64,000 nucleotides of DNA from Bacteroidota bacterium (GCA_016178785.1 JACOSO010000023.1:124001-188000); one strand, 5' to 3'. Positions 55,601-63,461 are shown, counted from the first letter of the stretch. Notes: generated by a model from the sequence alone, not told the origin. Numbers and translations: made by a program.

Positions 55601-55782
55601 TAATCACCTGAAAGGTTAACGTTCATGATTGGCATTTCAGAAAAATCAATGTCAATCACTTGCGGCTCGTTTGGCAAACTTGAAGGTACAGGAGGCAAGT
55701 CCGTTTTGGCTTTGTCCACGGCTTCCTGAACTTCACGTTTTGCTTCACTCACTTCGATATCAGTATCAAACTCAATGATCAC
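52651..55782 (-). CDS. RND efflux permease, main part (interrupted gene)
   Basis: 1043 residues from an internal GTG at 55782, most of an AcrB/MdtB-type resistance-nodulation-division pump. The TM4 signature LLALGIVVDDAIVVIENTHRVFDNGK with the proton-relay Asp pair is intact. Porter and docking domains follow the usual order. The first transmembrane helix is missing here; it lies in the separate upstream fragment (55786-56073), which ends with TAG in the same frame, one codon (AAC) before this frame. The gene is therefore full-length but for a single in-frame stop. The pump exports drugs or lipids with the MFP and TolC products. Confidence 0.8.
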   Translation of the reverse strand: MIIEFDTDIEVSEAKREVQEAVDKAKTDLPPVPSSLPNEPQVIDIDFSEMPIMNVNLSGDYDLKTLKKYADQMQDRIETLGEIRRVDIVGALDREIQINVDMFKAALAGVSLDDISSAINFENKIISGGQLSVDGMKRSLSVNGEYTNAEQIGNTVIGSIKGGKIYLKDVAEVIDSHKEQESFARLDSKNVITLNIVKRGGQNLINAADKIEEIKKDFVDNILPKGVKVTITADQSVNTRTTVHDLINTIIIGFILVTIVLMFFMGATNAIFVGLSVPVSSFIAFLVFPTIGFTLNLMTLFSFLLALGIVVDDAIVVIENTHRVFDNGKVPIRKAAKIAAGEVFLPVLSGTLVVLAPFVPLAFWPGTIGEFMKFLPITLIIALLASLVVAYIMNPVFAADFMGVHDHDHNRKKFTKGYKITGVIFIAIALLFYISGSKGVGNFTLFIFAIYSLHRFVLEQVISGFQTKAWPKVQSLYKDIIRWHLHRYRPLFVVAGVIVLFIFSIIFTGIRKPPVVFFPHGDPNFIFTYIQMPIGTDQRVTDSITSIIEKRVTKVVGTSNPVVESIISNVAIGASENPFEGGKNSSPHLGKVTVAFVTYAKRNGQSTALYLDKIRDAVKGIKGAEISVDQEKGGPPTGKPISIEISADNFDVLVATSNRAKKYLDSLQIPGVEELKSDFESNKPEIVISIDREKANREGISTAQIGGALRTAIYGFEVSKFRDDNDDYPIQLRIKESQRNDINTLMNLPITFRDMTMGGQVRQVPLSSFAKIEYSNSFAGIRRIDQKRTVTLGSNVLSGFTPNDVVAQIQEAMNSFSLPDGVTLNMTGEQEKQAETMSFLGTAGLVALGLIFMILVLQFNSVLKPVIITSEIFLSLIGVLIGFSLFRMEISIVMTGVGLLAFSGIVVRNGILLVEFTDLLISQGVEVKEAIIEASKTRMTPVLLTAMAATLGLVPLAVGLNIDFAKLFTELNPHIFFGGDNVAFWKPMSWTMIFGIIFGTFLTLIFVPVMYLLRLKLKERLARLIVWIRKSSSEETTPSEFVA

Positions 55783-55785
55783 GTT

Positions 55786-56073
55786 CTAGAAATCCTGTAC
55801 TGAATTGCTGGTTATTTTTTTAATGCCGGCAATCGACTTTACTTGTTTTTCGATCTGCTTAGTCACTAAGTTCTCTACATCTTCAGGCGAAGCGCCAGGA
55901 AAAACCGTAGCCACATAAATTTGTGGCAACACAATCTCAGGGAAATTTTCTTTTGGCAAACTATTGAATGTCATCATGCCTGCGAGACAGATGATGGCCG
56001 TAGCCACATATATCGCCACCTTATTGTCGACAGACCAACTGGTGGGTTTAAATTCTTTTTCGGTGTCTTTCAT
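55786..56073 (-). CDS. RND efflux permease, N-terminal fragment
   Basis: 95 residues: cytoplasmic start, first transmembrane helix (about 19-38, ATAIICLAGMMTF) and the start of the porter domain (FPEIVLPQIYVATVFPGASPEDVENLV). It ends with GVQDF-like SVQDF then TAG. The next codons continue in the same frame as NVIIEFDTDI, the expected continuation. A nonsense mutation (for example TCG to TAG), readthrough or a sequencing error are the options. Confidence 0.75.
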   Translation of the reverse strand: MKDTEKEFKPTSWSVDNKVAIYVATAIICLAGMMTFNSLPKENFPEIVLPQIYVATVFPGASPEDVENLVTKQIEKQVKSIAGIKKITSNSVQDF

Positions 56074-56106
56074 TTGAGATAACGTTAATCGTTATTAGTT
56101 AATCGT

Positions 56107-57240
56107 TTAGTTCTTGACGAGTTCGCCATCGTTGAGTCCTTGATAGCCAACCGTAATGACTTTGTCGCCAGCCTGCAGTCCTGATTTGACTTGAGCAAAG
56201 TTTCCGTAAACACCTTCTATTTCAACCACTTTTCTACGAGCAACAAGATTTTTGCCATCACTTTCAGCAACATAAATTATTTTTTGGCCATTAATGTCTT
56301 GTACCACATTCACAGGAACGCAAAGTGCATTAGGTTCAGTATGGAATATGATTTTCAATACTGCAGTCATATTAGGTCTTAAATAAGAAGCAGAAGGAAG
56401 TTTCACTTCTATTGGAAATGAACGTGTCAATGCGTCTATGTTACGACCTACGAACGATACATTGGCATTTATACTCTTATCCAAATCAGAGAATACAACC
56501 GTTGCCTTATTTCCTTTTTGTATTGTTGTAATGTAAGCTTCAGACACTTTTGCAGAGGCTTTCAGATCATTGGTATTGATCACCCTGAAAACAGGCAGAC
56601 CTGGCATTACATTCTCGCCTACTTTGATGTTGACAGCTTCAACAGTTCCGCTGATAGGTGCCTTGATTTTTGTCATTTCATTTTGCTCTTGCAAAGTGGC
56701 AAGCCTGCGCTCTAAACCTTCTTTATTCGTTTTTGCCTGAAGGAATTGAACTTCGGTTCCAATCTTTTGATCCCACAAATTTTTCTGACGATCATAAACT
56801 GTGTTAGCCAATTCGAGATTGGATTTCAGTTCGTCAATATTTCGCACAATCAATGAATTATCGATTTGAGCAAGCGTTTGACCTTGGGAAATAACCTCAC
56901 CCTCGCGAGTATAAACATGGGTAACAACCCCACCGGTTTTGGCTCCCATTTGGATGTTGTCGATCGCGACAATGCTTCCCTGGGTTTGAACAAAATGATC
57001 AAATGAACGCGGAGCAAGCTCAACTACATTTATTTCTTTCATTTTCACTTTGGGTGCGGCATCAGGATTCTCTTTCTCGATTTCTTTTTGAAGCGCTTCA
57101 ATTTTTTTGGTAATCTCAACTTGTTCTTTTTTCAAAGCTTCGAGTTGCGAACTTTTATTTTCTGGCTTCCCGCTGCAGGCGGATAAAAGTGCAATCAAAA
57201 TAACCGCACTTGAGTTTTGGATGTTAAGTAAAGATTTCAT
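56107..57240 (-). CDS. RND efflux periplasmic adaptor (membrane fusion protein)
   Basis: 377 residues with a lipoprotein signal (ILIALLSAC). An N-terminal coiled coil (KKEQVEITKKIEALQKEIEKE, given in part) precedes the lipoyl/barrel-sandwich half (GGVVTHVYTREGEVISQGQTLA), the alpha-hairpin and the second half (IKAPISGTVEAVNIKVGENV), then the beta-barrel (ASAKVSEAYITTIQKGNKATV). It links the inner-membrane RND pump to TolC. It lies between the TolC gene (24 bp away) and the permease fragment (33 bp) in one operon. Confidence 0.88.
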   Translation of the reverse strand: MKSLLNIQNSSAVILIALLSACSGKPENKSSQLEALKKEQVEITKKIEALQKEIEKENPDAAPKVKMKEINVVELAPRSFDHFVQTQGSIVAIDNIQMGAKTGGVVTHVYTREGEVISQGQTLAQIDNSLIVRNIDELKSNLELANTVYDRQKNLWDQKIGTEVQFLQAKTNKEGLERRLATLQEQNEMTKIKAPISGTVEAVNIKVGENVMPGLPVFRVINTNDLKASAKVSEAYITTIQKGNKATVVFSDLDKSINANVSFVGRNIDALTRSFPIEVKLPSASYLRPNMTAVLKIIFHTEPNALCVPVNVVQDINGQKIIYVAESDGKNLVARRKVVEIEGVYGNFAQVKSGLQAGDKVITVGYQGLNDGELVKN

Positions 57241-57264
57241 TTTCGGTATATCGTTGAGTTGTTA

Positions 57265-58719
57265 TTAATTTTTGTTTTGAGTTTGCGGTAAGAGTTTTCC
57301 ATATGCTTTGTCCAGATCTACTTTAGCGACCATGGCGTCAAATAAGGAGTTGTAATAGTTCGTCTGAGATTGACGAAGACTATTTTCTGCGTCAACCACT
57401 TCCAGGTTTGAGCCCACGCCTTGCTGATATTTGATTTTTGTAACCCGAGCTACTTTTCCAGCTAATTCCATATTCGCCTTTTGTGATGTGAGTGATGATA
57501 AGGCATTTTCAAAGTTGGCAGACGCTTGTTTTGTCTCGAGTGCAATGCCCTGTTTCAAATTCCTAAAACCATTTTCGATCTTCAGCAGGTTTAATTTCTC
57601 CTGTTGAATTCTTTGGTGACGTTGAAAGCCTGTAAAGAGTGGGATATTCACATTGACGCCAAATTGCGAATAACTATACCATTTATCAGGTCCAAGAGTG
57701 CCGTTATCAGAGTAATTAGTGTTTGTCTTAAAAAGCCCTGCGATATCACCAGATTGCGTGTTGTATCCCAAATTTCCAAAGGCAGAAATTGTTGGCAACG
57801 CGCCAGAATAAAGATTCTTGACATTTAGTTCTTGCAGACGTTTATTAGTCTCAAGAACCTTATAGTCCGGACGGGTTTTATAATCCCAATCCTTTTCATA
57901 GGCATCACTATTCGCCTCCACTTTTATTTCCTGGATGTCACCTACCACGTTTATTGGTTGATCCATTGGGTAATTCATTTGAAATTTTAATAACTCAGAA
58001 CTCAACTCGTTTAGTTTTAAAAACTTGTCTCTCTCAGCTACTAAATTGTTATAAGTCACTTGAATTCTGTCAACATCAATACTTTCAGTAAACCCATTTT
58101 TATTTAATGCGATGGTATTCTTCAATAAAGAGTCAACTCTAGCAATATTATTAGTAAACAGGCTGGCCCTTTCTCGGTTAATTAGAACATTGTAGTAAGC
58201 CTTCGTGACTTGTTGGATTACTTGCTCCTTGGTTTGAAGTGCAGTCTTTTCGGAAAGTTCCTTATAGGTTCTCGAAGCCTGCAGCCCAACAATATAAGAG
58301 CCGCTAAAAATTAGTTGGTTTACCGTAAGTGTTGCTGTAGCGGAATTTTTTAATTGAAAAAAATTCTGAGCAGCTATAACATCTCCTGGTTTTAGACCTT
58401 GAGCCGCTGAAGGGTCAAGTTTAATAAAACTACTCTTACTAGTGTCATAACGGGTGAAGAACCTCTGTAATTTCTCGTTGTGCACCACATTTCCGGTACC
58501 CGAAATTTGAGGAAGGCCTAGCCCAACGGTTTCTCTTACTTTTGCGGTTGCAATACGCTGATCGAGGTATGAATTTTGTGCACTGATCGAATTCTTAAGC
58601 GCGTAATCAATACACTGATCCAACGTAAAGGATTGGGACTGTTGCTCCTGTTGTGCATTCGCAATGGAAGCAACGGCAATCAGTGCGATGAGTAAAGTGG
58701 TTTTATATAACTGCTTCAT
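57265..58719 (-). CDS. TolC-family outer-membrane efflux protein
   Basis: 484 residues from ATG 58719, which opens a signal peptide (MKQLYKTTLLIALIAVASIANA, split at AQ). The frame extends upstream to 58863 inside the TetR gene and is not used. Two outer-efflux repeats are visible: DQCIDYALKNSISAQNSYLDQ and, after a gap, the second half with LKQGIALETKQASANFENAL and KYQQGVGSNLEVVDAENSL. It forms a trimeric outer-membrane channel. Its start overlaps the end of the TetR gene by 17 bp. Confidence 0.87.
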   Translation of the reverse strand: MKQLYKTTLLIALIAVASIANAQQEQQSQSFTLDQCIDYALKNSISAQNSYLDQRIATAKVRETVGLGLPQISGTGNVVHNEKLQRFFTRYDTSKSSFIKLDPSAAQGLKPGDVIAAQNFFQLKNSATATLTVNQLIFSGSYIVGLQASRTYKELSEKTALQTKEQVIQQVTKAYYNVLINRERASLFTNNIARVDSLLKNTIALNKNGFTESIDVDRIQVTYNNLVAERDKFLKLNELSSELLKFQMNYPMDQPINVVGDIQEIKVEANSDAYEKDWDYKTRPDYKVLETNKRLQELNVKNLYSGALPTISAFGNLGYNTQSGDIAGLFKTNTNYSDNGTLGPDKWYSYSQFGVNVNIPLFTGFQRHQRIQQEKLNLLKIENGFRNLKQGIALETKQASANFENALSSLTSQKANMELAGKVARVTKIKYQQGVGSNLEVVDAENSLRQSQTNYYNSLFDAMVAKVDLDKAYGKLLPQTQNKN

Positions 58720-59344
58720 TAGATAATTGTTTGTGATTGTTCTCTTTGTATTTTTGGTAAAGTTTTTTTCCTTTTTCAGTGCACAGTCCAAACACGAAAT
58801 GCTCAAAGACCAGGCTCTGCACTTCAGCAACATTAAATTTGTCGCGCGGAAAAATTTGTTCATCGCAGCAAAGCTGAATCGTGGCTACCCGCAATTGTGC
58901 AAAAATCTCCGCATTCACTTCGCGGATGTGACCGTCTTTAATGCCCTGCTCGATATTGCGCACAATCGAACTATGAATAAAATTGTTTTTGTATTCCACC
59001 CATTCACTCCACGCTTTCGGATGAAATTTTTGAATATCGAAAAGGAGGGATGGGTTTTGCTCTTCAATGTGTCTGCGTAGTGTCAAACCGATTTTGTGCA
59101 GTTCATCAATCGAGTTTTCTGATTGCTTATTAATGTCATCGTAGATTTTCTGATTAGCTTTCAGGTGCGCTTGTGTCACCATTGTTACCAGTTCGTCTTT
59201 GTCAACGAAGTGTTGGTACAATGTCTTTTTGGATACGGATAAATGTCTTGCAATGTCATCCATAGAAATGCTTCGGATACCGTATTTTGTAAAGAGGTCT
59301 GCTGCCCCTTTCAGAATCTTATCTTTTGTTTGAGTTTCTTCCAT
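58703..59344 (-). CDS. TetR-family regulator of the efflux operon
   Basis: 213 residues from the ATG at 59344. The TetR HTH is clear: ILKGAADLFTKYGIRSISMDDIARHLSVSKKTLYQHFVDKDELV (residues about 8-52, given in two parts in most alignments). The C-terminal ligand domain is helical. It is the first gene of the unit TetR-TolC-MFP-RND and probably represses it through the 15-bp inverted repeat that spans its promoter. Inducer unknown. Confidence 0.88.
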   Translation of the reverse strand: MEETQTKDKILKGAADLFTKYGIRSISMDDIARHLSVSKKTLYQHFVDKDELVTMVTQAHLKANQKIYDDINKQSENSIDELHKIGLTLRRHIEEQNPSLLFDIQKFHPKAWSEWVEYKNNFIHSSIVRNIEQGIKDGHIREVNAEIFAQLRVATIQLCCDEQIFPRDKFNVAEVQSLVFEHFVFGLCTEKGKKLYQKYKENNHKQLSNEAVI

Positions 59345-59374
59345 ATAGACGTTTGGTTTGCTCCAATATGGACG

Positions 59375-59418
59375 CAAAACTATGGAAACTTATTTTAAGT
59401 TCAAAGTTTCCATAGTTT
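59375..59418 (-). promoter_or_regulatory. Promoter and operator of efflux operon
   Basis: On the minus strand: TTTG (59402-59405), 19-nt spacer, TAGTTTTG (59375-59382), an exact Bacteroidota promoter. The perfect inverted repeat AAACTATGGAAACTT (59377-59391) and AAGTTTCCATAGTTT (59404-59418) covers both boxes, the expected design of an autorepressed TetR operon. Confidence 0.72.
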
Positions 59419-59493
59419 CGTTAAACGCCTTTTTTAGCTTAGGGTTGGCTTTTTAGGAAAAAATTTCTGTTATTTTTTCTAACGAATTGACCT

Positions 59494-59847
59494 TTACGCA
59501 TTTGGTGTGCTTGTTTTCTCACCTGACGACCGTTCGCCCCAGCCGCACCATTTCTCCTTCATTTTTTGCTTAAATCTCTCACGGTCTTCCATACTCATCC
59601 TGTTCCATCTTTCTTTCCAGTACGGTCTCCAATGACCTCCATGTCCGTAATGTTTTTTACCAAAACTCCAGAAAAGAATTTTACTCAATATCAGCAAGCC
59701 GAGTGCCTGCCAAAATGTAATCACAGGTCCATGAAACAATTCAGGCACAAGCCAATTCCATAAACTCATGGTGATAAACCCTACCACGGCAATAGCCAGC
59801 GGAACAAACACTATTATCGCAAGCACAATCCGAATTCCACGTTTCAT
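59494..59847 (-). CDS. Small membrane protein next to ECF sigma gene
   Basis: 117 residues. Two transmembrane helices (about 6-30 and 42-62) are followed by a His/Gly-rich turn (KKHYGHGGHWRPYWKERW) and a basic helical tail (MEDRERFKQKMKEKW). The His-rich segment could bind metal. It follows the ECF sigma gene by 56 bp on the same strand, so an anti-sigma or sensor role is possible; I do not recognise a family. Confidence 0.6.
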   Translation of the reverse strand: MKRGIRIVLAIIVFVPLAIAVVGFITMSLWNWLVPELFHGPVITFWQALGLLILSKILFWSFGKKHYGHGGHWRPYWKERWNRMSMEDRERFKQKMKEKWCGWGERSSGEKTSTPNA

Positions 59848-59903
59848 ATCTTTATTATTTAAAATTCATTATTCAATATTTCAAGTTCACAAGGGCCAAA
59901 GCC

Positions 59904-60482
59904 CTAGTCCCCAACAACATCATCATAAAACTTTTTCAATCTCTTTCTCAATGCAAGGATGGCATAGCGTTTTCGTGAAAGCAAAGTATTGATCGATACA
60001 CCAGTCTCTTCTGAGATTTCACGAAAGCCCTTTTCTTCAATTTCATTTTGAATAAAGATTTCTCGCTGATCTGCCGGAAGTTCTGCCAGGGCATCGGTAA
60101 TTTCATCCCAGATTGCTTCGCGAAGCAATGTCGACTCAGGACTGCTATCAAGGTCAGGCAAAATTTCCTGGAGTGTGAGCGGAGTGTCATCGTCTTTGCC
60201 ACTCACCAACTCAAAGTCGGCTCGCTGCGGACGAACGGCATCTCTGCGATAGCGATCGATGATCTTGTTGCGCGCCACACTATACAACCAGGAAGTTGCA
60301 CGATCAATCGACTCAATCGCTTCAAAGCCTGATACGAACTGGTAGAACACATCCTGAAGAATATCCTCCGCCTCCTCCACCGATGACACGCGGCTTCGGA
60401 TAAATCCGAGCAGTTTGTCTTTTTCCTTCAGGAATGTGTTCTGCTGTATCTGTGACATGGCCAGGTCCATCGTCCGCATCAT
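59904..60482 (-). CDS. ECF-type RNA polymerase sigma factor
   Basis: 192 residues (ATG 60482; ATG at 60479, or the ATG at 60470 are alternatives). Region 2: VSSVEEAEDILQDVFYQFVSGFEAI, then ATSWLYSVARNKIIDRYRRD. Region 4: LPADQREIFIQNEIEEKGFREISEETGVSINTLLSRKRYAILALR. It is unrelated in detail to the sigma gene at 50266. The downstream small membrane protein may be its partner. It is divergent from the ParDE-like pair with 189 bp between. Confidence 0.88.
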   Translation of the reverse strand: MMRTMDLAMSQIQQNTFLKEKDKLLGFIRSRVSSVEEAEDILQDVFYQFVSGFEAIESIDRATSWLYSVARNKIIDRYRRDAVRPQRADFELVSGKDDDTPLTLQEILPDLDSSPESTLLREAIWDEITDALAELPADQREIFIQNEIEEKGFREISEETGVSINTLLSRKRYAILALRKRLKKFYDDVVGD

Positions 60483-60671
60483 TTGGTTGTAGAGACGGGA
60501 GGAGGTAAGATTTTATTGTAAAAAGAAATTAAAATTTCTGTAAAGATGGAAAATCTAAGGAATGAATGCATCCATTAACTGTAGTTCACAGAGATTCTTC
60601 AACAATGACTTTTTCTGATTTCATTCCGCGAAAAATCCTTAACTTGATCACTTAAGATTTAATCAAACGTT

Positions 60672-60908
60672 ATGGCTAGTAAAGTGAAAGATAAGATTTA
60701 TAAGTTGCTGGAAACCATAAAAGATGAGGGAACATTGATGAAAGTAATGGAAGATATTGCTTTTTATTCATCCAAAAAAGATGTGACTGAGGGCCTCGAT
60801 GAAAATCAATTGAAGGAACTGGAAGTTGCAATGACAGAAGCCGATAATAACCAAGTGATCAAGTGGCAGGATTTTAAGAAAGAGCTTGGTGAATGGAAAA
60901 GAAAGTAG
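60672..60908 (+). CDS. ParD/RelB-like antitoxin
   Basis: 78 residues with an acidic, helical composition (KIYKLLETIKDEGTLMKVMEDIAF; LDENQLKELEVAMTEAD; WQDFKKELGEW). It overlaps the RelE/ParE-type gene by 16 bp and comes first, as antitoxins do. The ending, with conserved Trp and Lys, resembles antitoxin tails that contact the toxin. The domain family is not certain. Upstream are partly palindromic CTTAA/TTAAG words that could be its operator. Confidence 0.65.
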   Translation: MASKVKDKIYKLLETIKDEGTLMKVMEDIAFYSSKKDVTEGLDENQLKELEVAMTEADNNQVIKWQDFKKELGEWKRK

Positions 60909-61189
60909 TAATCACGCAGAGGTTTCGCAACCACACCTATAGTATATATAAACACCTGATTAAAAACTTCTCTTCCAAAACTGCTTTTCTTTTTTTGGAG
61001 AAAATTGAGGAGAGGATTGAATTGCTATCGAAGCATCCAACCATTGGAAAGCAATCTTTCAAGAAGAAAGGCGTGCGAAGCATTTTGCTTACCCCTCACA
61101 ATCTGATTTACTATCGGATAAAAAAAAGTAGGATCGAGATTTTGTGCCTATTTGATGTGAGACGGAGTCCAGAAAAAAAACCTTATTAA
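60893..61189 (+). CDS. RelE/ParE-superfamily toxin
   Basis: 98 residues. The RelE/ParE pattern is visible: RFRNHTYSIYKHLIKNFS...FLEKIEERIELLSKHPTIGKQS, then RSILLTPHNLIYYRIKKSRIEILCLFDVRRSPEK. The core LIYYRI and the C-terminal DVR are typical, with conserved basic residues. ParE members inhibit gyrase and RelE members cut mRNA; which applies cannot be told. It is translationally coupled to the antitoxin by a 16-bp overlap. Confidence 0.82.
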   Translation: MEKKVVITQRFRNHTYSIYKHLIKNFSSKTAFLFLEKIEERIELLSKHPTIGKQSFKKKGVRSILLTPHNLIYYRIKKSRIEILCLFDVRRSPEKKPY

Positions 61190-61206
61190 ATTGTCGAACT
61201 TTTGTG

Positions 61207-61992
61207 ATGCGATGCACAATTGATTACGGTGAAAGCAAACTCTTCTACTATAAATATGGAGTAGGGCAGAAGGCGATTTTACTTTTTCATGGATTTGGTC
61301 AGGATCATACTGCTTTTAGTTCATGGATCGAAGTTTTGAAAAATGACTACACCGTTTATTCGTTCGATCTATTTTTTCATGGTGAAAGTGTTTGGGTAAG
61401 TCCCAACGCTCTCGCAAAGGAGGATTGGAAAAATATAATCGAACTTTTCTTACAGAAAGAGAAAATCAACCACTTCGAATTGGCTGGTTTTAGCATGGGT
61501 GGGAAGTTTGTACTCTCAACACTTGAATCTTTTCCCGACCGAATAAAGAAAATAGCACTGGTTGCCCCAGATGGAATCAAGGTCAACTTTTGGTATAGGT
61601 TAGCAACCTATCCCTTTTTGATGCGAGCATTATTTGAAAGCTTTGTTTCCAAGCCAAAAGTATTCTTTACGCTTGCAAGAATTCTGGAATCTTTGGGCTT
61701 GATCAATAAATACCTGCTTCGGTTTGTGATGGTTCAAATGGATACGGAAGAAAAGCGAAAGCGTGTTTATTGTACGTGGATTATTTTCAGTTGTCTCAAA
61801 TTCGACATGAAGCTTGTTGCCAAGTTGCTTAATGAAAAAGTAATTCCCTTGAAAATCTTCGTAGGCAAATTTGATAAGGTTATTCCGGAGAAGGACATGC
61901 AGCGACTGCTGAAGTATGTTCCACTTGGCAAACTTGAAATTCTTGAGACAGGCCACAATAATCTCATTGATAAAGCGATCGAATTTTTTTAA
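61207..61992 (+). CDS. Alpha/beta-hydrolase
   Basis: 261 residues from ATG 61207 (GTG 61204 is possible). It has the alpha/beta-hydrolase fold: oxyanion motif LFHGFGQDH, the nucleophile elbow GFSMGGKF (Ser about residue 97) and a C-terminal catalytic His in ETGHNNLID; the acid is probably the Asp of VGKFDKVIPE. No signal peptide, so cytoplasmic. It lies 17 bp after the toxin gene and 7 bp before the next hydrolase gene, so the two hydrolases may be co-transcribed. The substrate is unknown. Confidence 0.83.
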   Translation: MRCTIDYGESKLFYYKYGVGQKAILLFHGFGQDHTAFSSWIEVLKNDYTVYSFDLFFHGESVWVSPNALAKEDWKNIIELFLQKEKINHFELAGFSMGGKFVLSTLESFPDRIKKIALVAPDGIKVNFWYRLATYPFLMRALFESFVSKPKVFFTLARILESLGLINKYLLRFVMVQMDTEEKRKRVYCTWIIFSCLKFDMKLVAKLLNEKVIPLKIFVGKFDKVIPEKDMQRLLKYVPLGKLEILETGHNNLIDKAIEFF

Positions 61993-61999
61993 ACTGGCG

Positions 62000-62794
62000 A
62001 TGAAAAATTACTTCCCCATGAAAATAATATTCTGTTTTCTTTTGCTGCTAGGTGTAACGGCATCGGCACAAGATCTTTCTTTGTACCAAAAGAAAGAGTT
62101 TAAGTTGTCTGAAAAAACGATGCCCTACCGAATTCTCTTTCCCGAGAATTATGACCGAACCAAAAAATATCCTCTTGTACTTTTTCTTCACGGAGCTGGT
62201 GAACGAGGAAATGATAACGAAAAGCAACTGACGCACGGTGCTAAATTGTTTCTTTCGCCTGAGGCTCGAAAAGATTTTCAATCCATCGTGATTTTTCCGC
62301 AGTGTAGAGCCGAAGGCTTTTGGGGCAATGTAAATATTGATCGCACTAAAACTCCATTGGTATTCGACTTTGATTATTCCCAGCCGGCAACTGATCAGCT
62401 TGAGATCGTTATCACATTGCTTAAAAAAATTATCAAAGAAGAAAGTGTGGACAAGAAGCGAGTTTATATCACAGGTCTTTCTATGGGTGGCATGGGCACG
62501 TTTGAGGCGGTGTATCGCTTTCCTAAACTATTCGCGGCAGCGCTTCCAATTTGCGGAGGTGGTGATAGTAAACATTATATTAAAGGGGTAAAAGCAATTC
62601 CGTTCTGGATTTTTCATGGTGCTGATGATGCCGTAGTGAATGCGAAGTATTCTCGCGAAATGGTCGAGAAATTGAAATCGATTGGAGTTAATGTCAAATA
62701 TTCAGAATACCCGGGGATAAACCACAATAGTTGGGACAATGCTTTTGCAGAACCTGAATTTTTGAAATGGATATTTTCGAATAAAAGGAAGTAA
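62000..62794 (+). CDS. Secreted alpha/beta-hydrolase (esterase/depolymerase-like)
   Basis: 264 residues from ATG 62000, or 258 from ATG 62018, which gives the cleaner signal peptide (MKIIFCFLLLLGVTASA, then Q). The upstream frame to 61916 lies inside the previous gene. The catalytic Ser is in ITGLSMGGMGTFE (about residue 160), the acid in HGADDAVV and the His in NHNSWDNAF-like GINHNSWDN. LFLHGAGERGNDNEKQL is the oxyanion region; this combination is typical of phospholipase/PHB-depolymerase-like esterases in Bacteroidota. Confidence 0.83.
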   Translation: MKNYFPMKIIFCFLLLLGVTASAQDLSLYQKKEFKLSEKTMPYRILFPENYDRTKKYPLVLFLHGAGERGNDNEKQLTHGAKLFLSPEARKDFQSIVIFPQCRAEGFWGNVNIDRTKTPLVFDFDYSQPATDQLEIVITLLKKIIKEESVDKKRVYITGLSMGGMGTFEAVYRFPKLFAAALPICGGGDSKHYIKGVKAIPFWIFHGADDAVVNAKYSREMVEKLKSIGVNVKYSEYPGINHNSWDNAFAEPEFLKWIFSNKRK

Positions 62795-62798
62795 AAAT

Positions 62799-62823
62799 CC
62801 CTGTGGCTTGCGGGGAGTTTTTT
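62799..62823 (+). terminator. Terminator after esterase gene
   Basis: Stem CCCTG (62799-62803) and CGGGG (62811-62815, one T-G pair) followed by AG and a run of six T. It lies just after the stop at 62794 and overlaps the end of the convergent gene by 2 bp. Confidence 0.6.
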
Positions 62824-63379
62824 ACTTGTATTTGAAATGATAGCCAACGCTGAAAAGCACAGATGGCAACTCAGTTTTTCTGACCCCTAAATTTTTTAGA
62901 TTTTGAACATCACTGTCGTATGAGTCTGGCCGGAAGGGGATGATCAATTCGAAATGCCAGTAGTTGCCGGCATGTTTCTCGGGTTTACTGATGAACCCCA
63001 GGCCAATCGATGTACCATAATAAAGTTTATTGTATTGGGCATCAGCGGTATAGATTCCTGAATTGAATCCGTACATACCACTGACGGTGGGCACAATTTT
63101 TTCATAACTGTCCTTTGATTGGATACGGACGATTGCCCCAACGTTATAGCCCGCGCCTATAAGAGCGTATCCGCCAGATGCAAAAAGGCTAACATTTGCA
63201 ATAGGAGAGTAACTGACGCGCGCGCCAATCCCTCCATAGTCGGAGCCAAGACCACCACCAAAGCTCACCACTTCTTTACTGTTAACAGTCGGATGTCGTT
63301 GTATAGGATGCCGCTTTTGTGCTTGACCGAAATGCCAGGTCGTTAGTAAAATAAGGAAGAATGAGAAACGATGGATCAT
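62822..63379 (-). CDS. Small outer-membrane-barrel-like secreted protein
   Basis: 185 residues from the ATG at 63379, which gives a compact signal peptide (MIHRFSFFLILLTTWHFGQA, then Q); ATG 63391 adds four residues. The mature protein has alternating strands rich in Gly and aromatic residues (VVSFGGGLGSDYGGIGARVSY, then SLFASGGYALIGAGYNVG) and ends FSVGYHFKYK, the aromatic C-terminal residue pattern of small beta-barrels. Function unknown. It is divergent from purL. Confidence 0.68.
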   Translation of the reverse strand: MIHRFSFFLILLTTWHFGQAQKRHPIQRHPTVNSKEVVSFGGGLGSDYGGIGARVSYSPIANVSLFASGGYALIGAGYNVGAIVRIQSKDSYEKIVPTVSGMYGFNSGIYTADAQYNKLYYGTSIGLGFISKPEKHAGNYWHFELIIPFRPDSYDSDVQNLKNLGVRKTELPSVLFSVGYHFKYK

Positions 63380-63461
63380 AGAAGAGTACAAAGATGAATA
63401 TTTGAAGTAAAAATTCTTAATCCATAAAATTCATACTAATTTTGGGCTTACCTTTTCTCAC

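Noticed and set aside
55786-55788. Pyrrolysine or selenocysteine decoding of the in-frame stop
   Set aside because: TAG is not selenocysteine, and no pyl genes or insertion element are visible; mutation or error is simpler.
58720-58863. N-terminal extension of the TolC-family gene
   Set aside because: It lies inside the TetR gene in another frame and hides the clear signal peptide that starts at 58719.
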